Source: JAXLYE01 sp046351595
GTDB taxonomy: Bacteria > Myxococcota_A > Polyangia > Palsa-1104 > JAEUJZ01
Assembly: GCA_046351595.1 (NCBI GenBank)
Contig: JAXLYE010000006.1
Location: 682,001-746,000 of the forward strand
Length of the DNA: 64,000 nt
Reading direction: 5' to 3'
Of the stretch, positions 26,135 through 35,064 are shown piece after piece. The notes beneath the pieces were generated by a model. The model made no database searches, was not told the DNA's origin, and saw nothing but the letters and a program-made list of their open reading frames with translations. Position 1 is the first letter of the stretch, and each line of letters opens with the position of its first letter. A program made the position numbers and the translations under genes.

Positions 26135-27705
26135 GCATGCCGCTGGGAGCGTCGCTGTGGCCGCGGCACAGCGGGCTCCTGCTCCACATCACGTCCCTGC
26201 CCGGCCCGGGCGGCTGCGGCGATCTCGGTCCCGAGGCGCACCGCTTCATCGAGCGCCTGGTGCGCGCGCGCCAGCGGGCGTGGCAGGTGCTGCCGATCGG
26301 GCCGACGGGCTTCGGCGACTCACCGTACCAGACCGCGTCGGTGCAGGCCGGTAGCCCGCTGCTCGTGAGCCCGCAGCGGCTGGTCGACGACGGCCTGCTG
26401 AGCCACGACGATCTGCGCGCGGCCGCGCCGGTGCCACCCTCGGACGTCGCCGACTTCGAGGCCGCGCGCGCCTACCGCGGCTACACCTTCGAGCGCGCCC
26501 ACGAGCACCTCCTGCGCGCGCGCAGCGGCCTGCGCCCCGGTCTCGAGGGGCTCGTGCACGAGCACGATCGCTTCTGCGCCGAGGAGCGCGACTGGCTCGA
26601 GGACTGGGCGCTGTTCGCGGCGCTCAAGGAAGAGCAGGCCGAGCGGCCGTGGATCGAGTGGCCGGCGCCGCTGCGCGACCGCGATCCAGCGGCGCTGCAC
26701 GAGGCGCGCGCCCGACTGGCCGGCCGCATGTCGCTGCACCGCTTCGTGCAGTGGCAGTTCGACCGGCAGTGGCGGGCGCTGCGCAGCGAGTGCCGCGCCG
26801 CCGGCATCGAGCTCATCGGCGACGTGCCGATCTTCGTCGCGCACGACAGCGTCGAGGTCTGGCAGGACCGGCGGCAGTTCCTCTTGCACCCGGACGGCCG
26901 CCAGAAGGTGCAGGCCGGGGTGCCGCCCGACTACTTCTCGCGCACGGGGCAGCTGTGGGGCAACCCGCTGTATGACTATGCGACGATGGAGGCCGACGGC
27001 TTCAGCTTCTGGCGGCGGCGCATCCGGCGCGCGGCGCGGCTGTTCGACCGCGTGCGCATCGATCACTTCCGCGGCTTCGCGGCGCACTGGGAGGTCCCGG
27101 GGGATGCCCGGACCGCCGAGCACGGGCGCTGGATCGAGGCACCGGGCGCGGCGCTGTTCGAGGCGCTGTTGACCGATCCCGAGACGCGCTCGGTGCGCTT
27201 CATCGCCGAGGACCTGGGCATCATCACGCCCGATGTCGAGGAGCTGCGCGATCGGTTCGGCCTGCCCGGCATCCGCGTCCTGGTGTTCGGCTTCGGCGAC
27301 GACGATCACTACGACGGCCGGCCGTGGGGCTTCCGCAAGAACTCGGTCGTCTACACCACGACGCACGACAACGCGACGATCGCCGGCTGGTACCGCGGCG
27401 AGCCCGAAGGCACGCGCACGCCCGGCCAGGCGGCCCTGGAGCGTAAGAAGGTCCAGGACTACCTGGGCTACGTCCCCGACGACGACGACGCGCACTTCGC
27501 GCTCATCCGGCTGGCGCTGAGCTGCACCGCCGACACGGTCATCATCCCGGTCCAGGACGTGCTCGGGCTGGGCAACAGCCACCGCATGAACCGGCCGGGC
27601 GTGCCCGAGGGCAACTGGAAGTACCGCCTGCTGCCGGGGCAGCTGGACGATCCGACGCTGGATCGCCTGCGCCACCTCACCGAGCTGTACGGCCGCGCCG
27701 CCTGA
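26122..27705 (+). CDS. malQ: 4-alpha-glucanotransferase (amylomaltase)
   Basis: 527 residues, the normal size for the short GH77 amylomaltases. It transfers alpha-1,4-glucan segments in maltodextrin/glycogen metabolism. Family motifs: HSGLLLHITSLPGPGGCGDLG; WQVLPIGPTGFGDSPYQ; RVRIDHFRGFAAHWEVPG with the nucleophile Asp; FIAEDLGIITPDV with the acid/base Glu; and YTTTHDNATIAGW. The GTG at 26122 has AAGGA nine bases upstream and overlaps cpoB by 13 bp; an ATG at 26137 is the alternative. Coupling of a glucan enzyme to envelope genes is probably positional rather than functional. Confidence 0.93.
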   Translation: MSVLSMPLGASLWPRHSGLLLHITSLPGPGGCGDLGPEAHRFIERLVRARQRAWQVLPIGPTGFGDSPYQTASVQAGSPLLVSPQRLVDDGLLSHDDLRAAAPVPPSDVADFEAARAYRGYTFERAHEHLLRARSGLRPGLEGLVHEHDRFCAEERDWLEDWALFAALKEEQAERPWIEWPAPLRDRDPAALHEARARLAGRMSLHRFVQWQFDRQWRALRSECRAAGIELIGDVPIFVAHDSVEVWQDRRQFLLHPDGRQKVQAGVPPDYFSRTGQLWGNPLYDYATMEADGFSFWRRRIRRAARLFDRVRIDHFRGFAAHWEVPGDARTAEHGRWIEAPGAALFEALLTDPETRSVRFIAEDLGIITPDVEELRDRFGLPGIRVLVFGFGDDDHYDGRPWGFRKNSVVYTTTHDNATIAGWYRGEPEGTRTPGQAALERKKVQDYLGYVPDDDDAHFALIRLALSCTADTVIIPVQDVLGLGNSHRMNRPGVPEGNWKYRLLPGQLDDPTLDRLRHLTELYGRAA

Positions 27706-27927
27706 TCCGTAGGCGCCGGACCGGGTCCGGTGCCGCCTGCCGCACCGGGGCTGCGTCCGGAGCTCGATGGTCTTCGTCGAGCCCGCCCATCGCAGCGCGT
27801 TGGCCGTCCCTGCCTCGGCGCTGCCGCTGAACGGCTCGGCGTTCCTCGGCTGTTCAGGGCGGGGCCGCTCTCCGATCGGAGTGCGATCCCGGGACCGGAC
27901 GGGAGGCCCTGGGCGTCGCGCCCGCAG

Positions 27928-28443
27928 AACGGGTTCTTGGACCTCCTGCCGCTCACGCGTGAGCAGGAGCTCGACTGGCGGCTTCTGCTCTACGGCTCGG
28001 CGGGCGTGCCGGGCGGCGGACCGAACGAGGCGCTGCTCGGTCCGATCGTGGGGCTGCGGCAGCTGTTCCGCGAGGGGCTGGCGAAGATCGGCGAGCTCAC
28101 CCGGCTGCCGCCCGCGGCAATCCAGAGCGGCGACATCGATGACGCGTGGACCAAGATCCCGGCGGGCTTCCGCGCGGTGGCCGCGGACCTCATCGTGCAG
28201 TCGGCCCTGTCGCTCCCCGAGTACGGCGGAAACATCAACCAAAAGGGGTGGCGGATGATCCCCTTCCTCGGCGACACCGCGCCGCTCGGGTTCACGCCGT
28301 TCGACGAGCGCGCCGGCCAGTACAACACCCGCCCCGGCGAGCCGTTCAGCCAGCGCGATACGCGCCCGGATCCGGATCCGATCGACGCCGAGATCCGGCT
28401 GCAGCTCGAGGGCGCCGTGGCCGCGATCGGCGGGAGGAAGTTC
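27928..28443 (+). pseudogene. Remnant resembling gluconate 2-dehydrogenase subunit 3
   Basis: One frame encodes convincing protein sequence, including a region ending in LPEYGGNINQKGWRMIPFLG, which matches the PEYGGN..GW ending of gluconate 2-dehydrogenase subunit 3 proteins. There is no credible start, signal peptide or N-terminal half. No stop codon follows, and the frame runs on in phase through low-complexity DNA into the kinase gene at 28750. It looks like a 5'-truncated remnant left by a deletion. It could instead be a real N-terminal domain of a longer kinase, which I consider less likely. Confidence 0.45.
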
Positions 28444-28749
28444 TGCGGTCCGAGCGGCGCCACGGCCGCGGCGCTCCTGTTCCGGCCCCAGGGAGGCAGG
28501 AGGCCGGAGACGACAGGAGCGAGAGAGCCCAAGGCTTCGACGAGGCGTCTCCCCGAATTGCGCTCCGTCCGCGCTCCGTCCGCGCTCCGTCCGCGCTCCG
28601 TCGCTCGTTACCAGGAGGGGGTCGCGTGTTTCCCAATGGCAACATCGGCGATGCGGCTCCGCAGAGAGGAAGCGCTGCGCAGGCTCCTCCCTAGCGCCGC
28701 GTTACTGCTCACGTATTCCGTACCTTGCCAAGAAGGTTGCTCCCTGCGT
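28444..28749. other. Non-coding junction upstream of the kinase operon
   Basis: Between the remnant and the kinase ATG the DNA holds an 11-bp tandem repeat (28560-28602) and a mixed-composition stretch with relatively AT-rich patches (ACGTATTCCGTACCTTG near 28710). A promoter for the kinase operon is expected here, but I cannot place -35/-10 elements with confidence. Confidence 0.4.
28560..28602. repeat. 11-bp tandem repeat, four copies
   Basis: Unit GCGCTCCGTCC is repeated head to tail four times, essentially without mismatch, about 150 bp upstream of the Ser/Thr kinase start. The near-perfect identity indicates recent expansion. Confidence 0.9.
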
Positions 28750-30309
28750 ATGCTCGACGCTGAGATCGGAGTCTCGAACTCTGTGATCGGTAACACGATC
28801 AGTCACTACAAGGTAGTCCGCCTCCTCGGCCGGGGAGGCATGGGGGAGGTCTACGAAGCGGTCGATGAGGCGCTGAGCCGGCACGTCGCGATCAAGGTGC
28901 TGCTGCCGCAGTACGCCGCGGAGGCGGACGTCGTCGTGCGCTTCTTCAACGAGGCCCGCTCGGTCAACCTGATCAGCCACCCCGGGCTCGTGCAGGTCTT
29001 CGAGTTCGGCAAGCTCCCCGACGGGGGCGCGTTCCTGGTCATGGAGTACATCGCCGGAGTGACGCTCCGCGATCGGCTGAAGGAGAGCGGGCTGCTGCCC
29101 GAGATCGAGGCGCTGCAGATCGCCCTCCAGCTAAGCTCCGCGCTGGCTGCGGCGCATGCGAAGGACATCGTCCACCGCGATCTGAAGCCCGGCAACGTCA
29201 TGCTCGTTCCGGATGCGGTCCTGCCTACGGGGCAGCGGGTCAAGCTCCTGGACTTCGGAATCGCGAAGCTCGGCACGCAGAGCGCGACCGGGGATCAGCC
29301 ACGGACGCGCACGGGTCTTGCCATCGGTACGCCGACGTATATGTCGCCCGAGCAGTGCCGCGGCGCCAAGTCGCTCAACGGCAAGGCGGACGTGTACTCG
29401 CTCGGGATCATGCTGTACCAGATGCTCGCGGGGCGGCTCCCGTTCGAGGTCGAGTCCGAAGGCGAGATGCTCGGGATGCAGATGTATGAGGAGCCGCCGC
29501 CGCTCCTGAGCGTGGCGCCGCACGTGTCGCGCTCGGTCGCGGCGCTGGTGCACCGCATGCTGCGCAAGCGCGCCGAGGATCGGCCGAGCGCCCCCGAGGT
29601 CGCCGAGGTCCTGACCGAGATGGCCGCGGCCGTGCTCCCTGCGAGCGCCCGGCCGAGCACCAAGCTGCAGATCGTGGCGTCTTCGTCCGGCGTGCTGCCG
29701 GTGCCGGCGGCGGTCCCTCAGGCCTCGACTCTGGGAGGGAGTGTCGGACAGCGGCTCCGGTCGCGGCCGATGCGGCTGCGTCACTGGCTGCTCGGGCTGA
29801 CCGAGCGTGTCCCCTGGCTCGCGGCGCACAGCTCGCCGCGGCAGCGGCTGATCGGGCTCGGTGCGGCGGCGCTCCTGATCTCGTTTGCCCTCGGGTTCGC
29901 GGGCATCTCACTCCTGAACCGGGCCGCAGAGCCGGCGACCGCCGTGCAGGCAACACGCACCGTCCGCTGGTCGCTGAGCAGCACGCCGGCCGGTGCGCAG
30001 ATCCTGCGCAAGGACGACCAGGCCATCCTCGGTCAGACGCCGTGGGTCCGCGAGCAGCCTGCCTCCGCGGGAACGCTGGCCGTGGTGCTGCGGCTGAAGG
30101 GCTTCAAGGATCGCGAGCTTCTCCTCGATCAGGGCCACGATGTCCAGCTGAGCGAGGCGCTGGAGGCGAGTCCGGAGCCCGAAGCGCTTGCAGGTGCGGA
30201 GGCTCCCGAGAAGGGGGGCAGGCGCTCCGGGAAGTCGGGGAGCCCTGCCCAGAAGGACGGCGGCAGCAGGCGGGGGAGACATGACAAGCGGACCAAGCTT
30301 ATCGACTAG
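28750..30309 (+). CDS. Transmembrane Hanks-type Ser/Thr kinase with PEGA-like tail
   Basis: 519 residues. Kinase domain of about 20-285: glycine loop LGRGGMGEV (26-34), VAIK with Lys49, HRDLKPGN (142-149), DFG (168-170) and GTPTYMSPEQ. A juxtamembrane linker leads to one membrane helix (LIGLGAAALLISFALGFAGI, about 370-390). An extracytoplasmic PEGA-like beta domain (WSLSSTPAGAQILR, LGQTPW, LRLKGFKDREL) is followed by a basic Lys/Arg/Gly-rich tail. This is the standard architecture of myxobacterial PknB-like kinases. The start is the first ATG before the kinase fold. It overlaps the next gene by 29 bp. Confidence 0.9.
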   Translation: MLDAEIGVSNSVIGNTISHYKVVRLLGRGGMGEVYEAVDEALSRHVAIKVLLPQYAAEADVVVRFFNEARSVNLISHPGLVQVFEFGKLPDGGAFLVMEYIAGVTLRDRLKESGLLPEIEALQIALQLSSALAAAHAKDIVHRDLKPGNVMLVPDAVLPTGQRVKLLDFGIAKLGTQSATGDQPRTRTGLAIGTPTYMSPEQCRGAKSLNGKADVYSLGIMLYQMLAGRLPFEVESEGEMLGMQMYEEPPPLLSVAPHVSRSVAALVHRMLRKRAEDRPSAPEVAEVLTEMAAAVLPASARPSTKLQIVASSSGVLPVPAAVPQASTLGGSVGQRLRSRPMRLRHWLLGLTERVPWLAAHSSPRQRLIGLGAAALLISFALGFAGISLLNRAAEPATAVQATRTVRWSLSSTPAGAQILRKDDQAILGQTPWVREQPASAGTLAVVLRLKGFKDRELLLDQGHDVQLSEALEASPEPEALAGAEAPEKGGRRSGKSGSPAQKDGGSRRGRHDKRTKLID

Positions 30310-31090
30310 AAGCGCTGCTGGGTGGCTGCTCGCGGCGGCCTGCGCGCTGGGACTCCCGGAACCGGCTGGCGCCGAGCCGGGAGACCGGTGTCAGCGCAAC
30401 ATGGTGTGCCGCGTACACAGCGACAAGGGCGTCTCGCTCTCCGAGAAGAAGAGCTACGCGGAGGCGCTGAGCGAGTTCCAGGCCGCCTATGCGGCGGAGC
30501 CCGAGCCGCGCCTGCTCTTGAACATCGGGCGCAGCCTCTACCGGCTGGATCGGCCGCAGGAGGCGCTCGACTACTTCACGCGGTACCGCAAGGCCGCGGG
30601 CGCGCTCGACTCCGACACCGAGCAGACCGTGCGCCGCTATGAGCTCGACGCCACCATGGCCGCGGCAGCCGGGAGCGGCCCGGAGCCCAGCCCCGCGGCG
30701 CCCACCCGGCTCTCGGACCGCCTGCCACCGCGAGCGATGCTGGGTCTGTGCGGTGCCGGACTCGGGCTCCTGATCATCGGCATCGGCCTCGGCGGCGGCG
30801 CCGGCATCGCCGCGCACGAGGTGAGCCAGCCGGCCACAAGCTTCATCCCGTTCGGCCCGGAGCAGCAAGACATCGAGACCCGCGGCCTCAACCTGCAGAC
30901 CGCCGGCGTGGTCTTCGACGTCGTCGGCCTCGTCGGGCTGGCCGCCGGAGGGGCGGCGCTTGGGACCTGGATCTACATGAAGAAGACGGCCCCGACCCTC
31001 AATGTCACCAAGAACTCGACAGCCGGTCCCGGGATCGCGGGTCGCTCCCTGCCGCGCGCGGGTCTGGCCTTCTCGTTCGGAGGACCGTGA
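30281..31090 (+). CDS. Exported TPR-like protein with two membrane helices
   Basis: 269 residues. The cleavable signal (WLLAAACALGLPEPAGAEPG) is followed by a short tetratricopeptide-like region (SEKKSYAEALSEFQAAYAAE; LLLNIGRSLYRLDRPQEAL) and then two hydrophobic stretches (LGLCGAGLGLLIIGIGLGGG and VVFDVVGLVGLAAGGAALGT) with a periplasmic loop between them. Proteins of this design commonly follow Ser/Thr kinases in myxobacterial operons. GGGGGAGAC precedes the ATG inside the kinase gene's 3' end; the stop overlaps the next start (TGATG), so all three genes are translationally coupled. Confidence 0.8.
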   Translation: MTSGPSLSTRSAAGWLLAAACALGLPEPAGAEPGDRCQRNMVCRVHSDKGVSLSEKKSYAEALSEFQAAYAAEPEPRLLLNIGRSLYRLDRPQEALDYFTRYRKAAGALDSDTEQTVRRYELDATMAAAAGSGPEPSPAAPTRLSDRLPPRAMLGLCGAGLGLLIIGIGLGGGAGIAAHEVSQPATSFIPFGPEQQDIETRGLNLQTAGVVFDVVGLVGLAAGGAALGTWIYMKKTAPTLNVTKNSTAGPGIAGRSLPRAGLAFSFGGP

Positions 31091-31479
31091 TGAGCGGTCG
31101 AGCAGCGCTCCCTCGGCGCAGCGGCATGGGCTCCGGCTGGCGCCTCGTCGTTCCCTTCCTGATTTTGCTGACCGGCGGCGCGGGCTCCTGTTACCGGCCG
31201 GAGCTTAACAACACGATCTACCAGTGCGACGGCTACGCCTGTCCGCTCGGGCTGGTGTGCAACTCGGACAAGTTCTGCGTCTACCACCCGCAGGATGGAT
31301 GCACGAACGGCGGCGTTCCCGCTTCAGACAACATCATCCTCTGTCCGGGCGCCACCAACAGCTGCTCGACCGGCTACAAGGTCTGCAGCGCGGTGCCGCC
31401 CGAGGCGGCCTGCCAGCCTCCCGGACCGGCGCAGCCGGATCTCGGCATGAACGCCTGCCGCCCCTGCTGCCCGAAGTAG
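31090..31479 (+). CDS. Small Cys-rich exported protein
   Basis: 129 residues: a hydrophobic signal-like helix (LVVPFLILLTGGAGSC) whose end could be a lipobox (GAGSC), then a compact Cys-rich domain (YQCDGYACPLGLVCN; FCVYHPQDGCTNGG; CRPCCPK at the C-terminus) with about 12 cysteines, presumably disulfide-bonded outside the cytoplasm. It is the third gene of the kinase operon, with an overlapping start. It may be a lipoprotein partner of the kinase's outer domain (inference). No named family is recognised. Confidence 0.72.
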   Translation: MSGRAALPRRSGMGSGWRLVVPFLILLTGGAGSCYRPELNNTIYQCDGYACPLGLVCNSDKFCVYHPQDGCTNGGVPASDNIILCPGATNSCSTGYKVCSAVPPEAACQPPGPAQPDLGMNACRPCCPK

Positions 31480-31518
31480 CGCGCCTTCGGCCGGCGCGCC
31501 GTGGAACGACGTTCGGAA

Positions 31519-34500
31519 TCAGAACGACAGCCGCGCGCCCAGGCGGAAGTAGAGCGGCGCCTGGAACGCGGTCGGCTGGCCGTAGTTGCTGTTCAGGACC
31601 ACCTGCTTCCCGTCCTGGGCCTTGAGGTGCACGATGTCCGAGGGCCGGCCGCTGGCGATCGGGCCGACGTACGAGTACGTGTAGTCGTCGTCGACGTTGG
31701 TGACCGCGCGCTGGTTGAACAGGTTCACCAGATCCGCGAACAGCGACAGGCTGACGTGCTTGCCGAGCGGCTGGTCGTAGCCGACGTGCAGATCGAACTG
31801 CGTGACCATCGGCGTGCGGCCGCCGGCGCCGCGCGGCAGGATGAAGACCTGGCTGTTGCCGTAGATGTTGTGCGCGCCCAGCACGTTGATCGGCCGCCCC
31901 GAGTACGCCGAGAACGTCAGGCCGATGTTCAGGGTGCCGCTCTTGATCGGCTGCTGGTACGTGCCCAGGAACTTGAGGTTGTGCGGGCGGTCGTTGGGCA
32001 GCGGCCCGTTGCGGTTCGCGAGCAGATCCGTGAGGTCGAACTGCGACGAGAAGTTCGGCAGGTTCTCATCGACCGTGGCGTCGTAGGTGCCCGGGTAGTT
32101 GCCGAACATGCGCGAGTACGTGTAGTTCGCGATGATGCTGAAGCGGTTGGACAGGCGCTTGGTCGCGGTCAGGACCAGCGCGTGGTACTCGCGCCGCGCC
32201 CGCGGGAACAGCGTGCCGACCGAGCGCAGCGCCGCGAGCTGCGCCTGCTTGCGCTCGAGCTGCTGCTGCGCCGCCGGGGACGAGTCGTTCCCGAGCTGCG
32301 CGATCTCGGTCTCCAGGCTCTGGACCAGCGCCGGATCCGCGGGCTTGCCGGGGTTGCCGATGACATAGTTCGTGCCGCCGTCGACCGACATGTCCTCGAT
32401 GATGTTGCCGAGGGTGCGGTAGATGTAGCCGACGCCGAGCACGACGTCGAAGCCGACGTCGTAGGACAGGCCGGCGGTGACCTCGTCGATGTACTGGCCG
32501 CGCGTGCCCGGCAGGACGTTGCCGTACCGGCCGCCGTTCTGGTTGCCGTTGGCGAGGTTGTCGAGGTCACACGCACCGGGCCGGGCGCCGGCCCCGGCGT
32601 ACGGCACCGGTCGCCCGCCGGGCTGCACCGGGGCCGTCGGACAGTCGCCGACCGGCGCGCCGGTGAAGATGCCCTCGCCCGAGAACTGGCGGTCGTTGAT
32701 GGTCAGCGGGATCGACTGGTAGAAGCGCCCGTAGTTGGCGTAAAGCTTCGCGTAGCCCTTCGCCGTGAAGTCCCACACGACTCCCGCGCGCGGCGCGATG
32801 TTGTCGTAAAGGGTCAGCTGCTTCTGGCCGTTCGCTCCGTACAGCTCCTGCACCTCCCAGCGCACGCCCAGGTTCAGCACCAGCCCCGGCACCGGCCGCA
32901 CGTTCCAGGAGTCACGCAGGTACAGCGCATAGTTATTCGTGAACGTCTCGGAGCGGAACCCGTCGAGCAGCACCGAGTTCCCGTCCGCGTCCACGGTCGA
33001 GTACTGATCGAAGTTGCGCAGCTGCGTGCCGTCGTCGCTGGTCTGCAGGAAGCGCCGCCCCGTGGAAGGATCGCCCTCGACCCGGTCGGTGCCCGAGAAC
33101 GTCCGGTAGCTGTTGTTGCTCAGGTGCTCGAAGTCGAAGCCGAGCTTGATGGCGTGGCTGCCCAGGCCCGAGACGTAGCCGGTGATCGCGGCCAGCACCT
33201 GGTGGCGCTGCAGCACGGTGCTGCGGTACCGGCCGAAGCCGTTGCGCATGTACGTCGTCAGCGGGCACGGGTTGAAAGCCCCCTGGCCCTGTCCCTGGCG
33301 CTGACACTCCGGGATGTTCTCGAAGTCCGACAGCGAGTACGGGTTCGAGGAGTCCGTCAGGTAAAGATAGAGCGGCTTGTCCTCGACGCGCGGCCGGGTG
33401 TCCTGGCTCTGGTAGTGATATCCGTACAGGACGTCGATCTGCAGCTTGCGCTCGAACAGCTTGCCGACGTAGCGGCCGGTGACGTCGTGGACCTGGTTCT
33501 CCTGCGAGTAGGCGGAGTCCGTGATGTTCCCATAGTTGAAGGGAGACAGCAGGTTGTAGCCCTCGAAGGTCTTGGGCGAGGCGACGTAGCCGATGGAGAA
33601 GTTGTGGTCCGGGCTGATGTTGAACTGGATCTTGGCGATGCCGTTGTACAGGCGCCGCGTCTCTTCGTAGCGGGTGCCGCGCCCGTCGATCTCCTGGGTG
33701 GCCAGGGCGACGGACATGGGGCCGCGGCAGTACACGGTGCTGGCGAGGTAGCTCGGGCACTCGTAGCTGGCGAGCGGCTGCGGCTGGCCGGTCATTGGAT
33801 CGCGCAAGAGGCCGCGCACCACGCGCTCGCTCTTGTACACGCTGGTCGTCGGTGCGAAGCCGACGTAGAACCAGACGCGGTCCTTGACCAGGTAGCCGCC
33901 CAGATCGAAGCCGACGTCCCACACCAGCGACTCGTCGCGCCGCCGCAGCGCCAGCGACTCGCCCAGGCGCCCGACGGTGCTTGGCGAAGCCTGGTACGGC
34001 TGCACGGAGCCGAAGATGCTGCCGTGGAACTCGTTGCCGCCGGTCTTGGTGATGATCGAGACGACGCCGCCGGTGGCGCGGCCGTACTCGGCCTGGTAGC
34101 CACCGGTGATGATGTTGGCCTCTTTGATGAAGTACTGGTGCAGCTCGGTGCCGATGACGCCGGTGTTCGGATCCGAGGTGTTGAGGCCGTCGATGATGAA
34201 GTTGTTCTCGTTGCCGGTGGAGCCCGAGATCGACGGACCGATGTCGCCGCCCTGGCCGCGCGGCGGGTCGATGGTGCCCGGCGCCAGGGTGATGACGCTC
34301 TCGAAGGTGCGGCCGCGGACCGCGGTGCCGCGCAGCACGTCCTGGTTCAGCTCCAGGCCGGCGCTGGCCGTGGCGGTGTCGATGTTGGGCGCGCGCTCTT
34401 TGATGACCTTGACCTCGCGCACCATCTTCTTCAGCGGCATCGCGAGGCTGATGGTCAGCGTCTTGTTCTGGCCGATGCGCACGCCCGGGCGCTCGACGAT

Positions 34501-34848
34501 GGCCTCGCCCAGGTAGAAGCGCACCACGTAGTCATCGCCCGAGGGCAGCTGCGTGATGATGTAGCGGCCGTCGGGCCCCGTGACCTCGACCTGCTCGCCC
34601 TGCAGCGCCGGGCCCGAGACCACCACCGTGACGCCGGCGAGCGGCTTGCCGTCGGCGTCGCTGGTGACTACGCCCTGGATCTGGCCGTTCTGCAGCTGCG
34701 CCGCCGCCGGGCCTGCGAGCGCGCACAGGATCGATCCCGCCAGCAGCACGCGGCGATGCAGGCTGCCGCGTATCGCCCCTGTTCCCAGAGCGCTGAGCGC
34801 ACGCCAAACAGGACCTCCCCAAGCGCCAAGCCCGCGGAGCTGCTCCAT
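31519..34848 (-). CDS. Oar-like TonB-dependent outer membrane receptor
   Basis: About 1109 residues. After the signal (RRVLLAGSILCALAGPAAAQ) comes a carboxypeptidase-regulatory-like beta domain (GVVTSDADGKPLAGVTVVVSG), then a plug domain (NNFIIDGLNTSDPNTG, YQAEYGRATGGVVSIITKTGGNEFHG) and a long beta-barrel ending in the aromatic strand FRLGARLSF. This is the architecture of Oar-type TonB-dependent receptors, abundant in myxobacteria and Bacteroidota. The ligand is unknown. The ATG at 34848 gives a normal signal peptide; an in-frame extension to 34968 is not preferred. It is convergent with the kinase operon. Confidence 0.9.
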   Translation of the reverse strand: MEQLRGLGAWGGPVWRALSALGTGAIRGSLHRRVLLAGSILCALAGPAAAQLQNGQIQGVVTSDADGKPLAGVTVVVSGPALQGEQVEVTGPDGRYIITQLPSGDDYVVRFYLGEAIVERPGVRIGQNKTLTISLAMPLKKMVREVKVIKERAPNIDTATASAGLELNQDVLRGTAVRGRTFESVITLAPGTIDPPRGQGGDIGPSISGSTGNENNFIIDGLNTSDPNTGVIGTELHQYFIKEANIITGGYQAEYGRATGGVVSIITKTGGNEFHGSIFGSVQPYQASPSTVGRLGESLALRRRDESLVWDVGFDLGGYLVKDRVWFYVGFAPTTSVYKSERVVRGLLRDPMTGQPQPLASYECPSYLASTVYCRGPMSVALATQEIDGRGTRYEETRRLYNGIAKIQFNISPDHNFSIGYVASPKTFEGYNLLSPFNYGNITDSAYSQENQVHDVTGRYVGKLFERKLQIDVLYGYHYQSQDTRPRVEDKPLYLYLTDSSNPYSLSDFENIPECQRQGQGQGAFNPCPLTTYMRNGFGRYRSTVLQRHQVLAAITGYVSGLGSHAIKLGFDFEHLSNNSYRTFSGTDRVEGDPSTGRRFLQTSDDGTQLRNFDQYSTVDADGNSVLLDGFRSETFTNNYALYLRDSWNVRPVPGLVLNLGVRWEVQELYGANGQKQLTLYDNIAPRAGVVWDFTAKGYAKLYANYGRFYQSIPLTINDRQFSGEGIFTGAPVGDCPTAPVQPGGRPVPYAGAGARPGACDLDNLANGNQNGGRYGNVLPGTRGQYIDEVTAGLSYDVGFDVVLGVGYIYRTLGNIIEDMSVDGGTNYVIGNPGKPADPALVQSLETEIAQLGNDSSPAAQQQLERKQAQLAALRSVGTLFPRARREYHALVLTATKRLSNRFSIIANYTYSRMFGNYPGTYDATVDENLPNFSSQFDLTDLLANRNGPLPNDRPHNLKFLGTYQQPIKSGTLNIGLTFSAYSGRPINVLGAHNIYGNSQVFILPRGAGGRTPMVTQFDLHVGYDQPLGKHVSLSLFADLVNLFNQRAVTNVDDDYTYSYVGPIASGRPSDIVHLKAQDGKQVVLNSNYGQPTAFQAPLYFRLGARLSF

Positions 34849-35013
34849 CGTCTCATTCCCTCTTTTCTGGTCGTCGCTGGACCGCCGTTGTCTGGGCCCG
34901 CTCGAGCTCATCCGGAGCGAGCGAGCCACGGTACCATGTAGAGCCCGCTGGCTGGGGCGCATTTGCACGCGCGCGATTTGCTATAAGCGGGCGGAATCCC
35001 AGGCGAATCAAAC

Positions 35014-35035
35014 CCAGGCCAGGCCAGGCCAGGCC
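35014..35035. repeat. CCAGG pentanucleotide tandem repeat
   Basis: Four CCAGG units plus a partial one lie 30 bp upstream of the enoyl-CoA hydratase start, between it and the divergent receptor gene. A related CCAAGCCA doublet follows up to the ribosome site. Confidence 0.75.
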
Positions 35036-35064
35036 AACCCAAGCCACCAAGCCAAGGACGCAGC

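Noticed and set aside
32739..33367. Isolated GTAAAG half-sites in the receptor gene
   Set aside because: No partner CTTTAC at the required spacing; single hexamers are expected by chance.
31501..34941. About 1146-codon plus-strand frame across the TonB-dependent receptor
   Set aside because: A GC-driven shadow; its sequence is Val/Ala/Arg/Asp-biased with no signal peptide or family motif, whereas the minus strand encodes a complete receptor.
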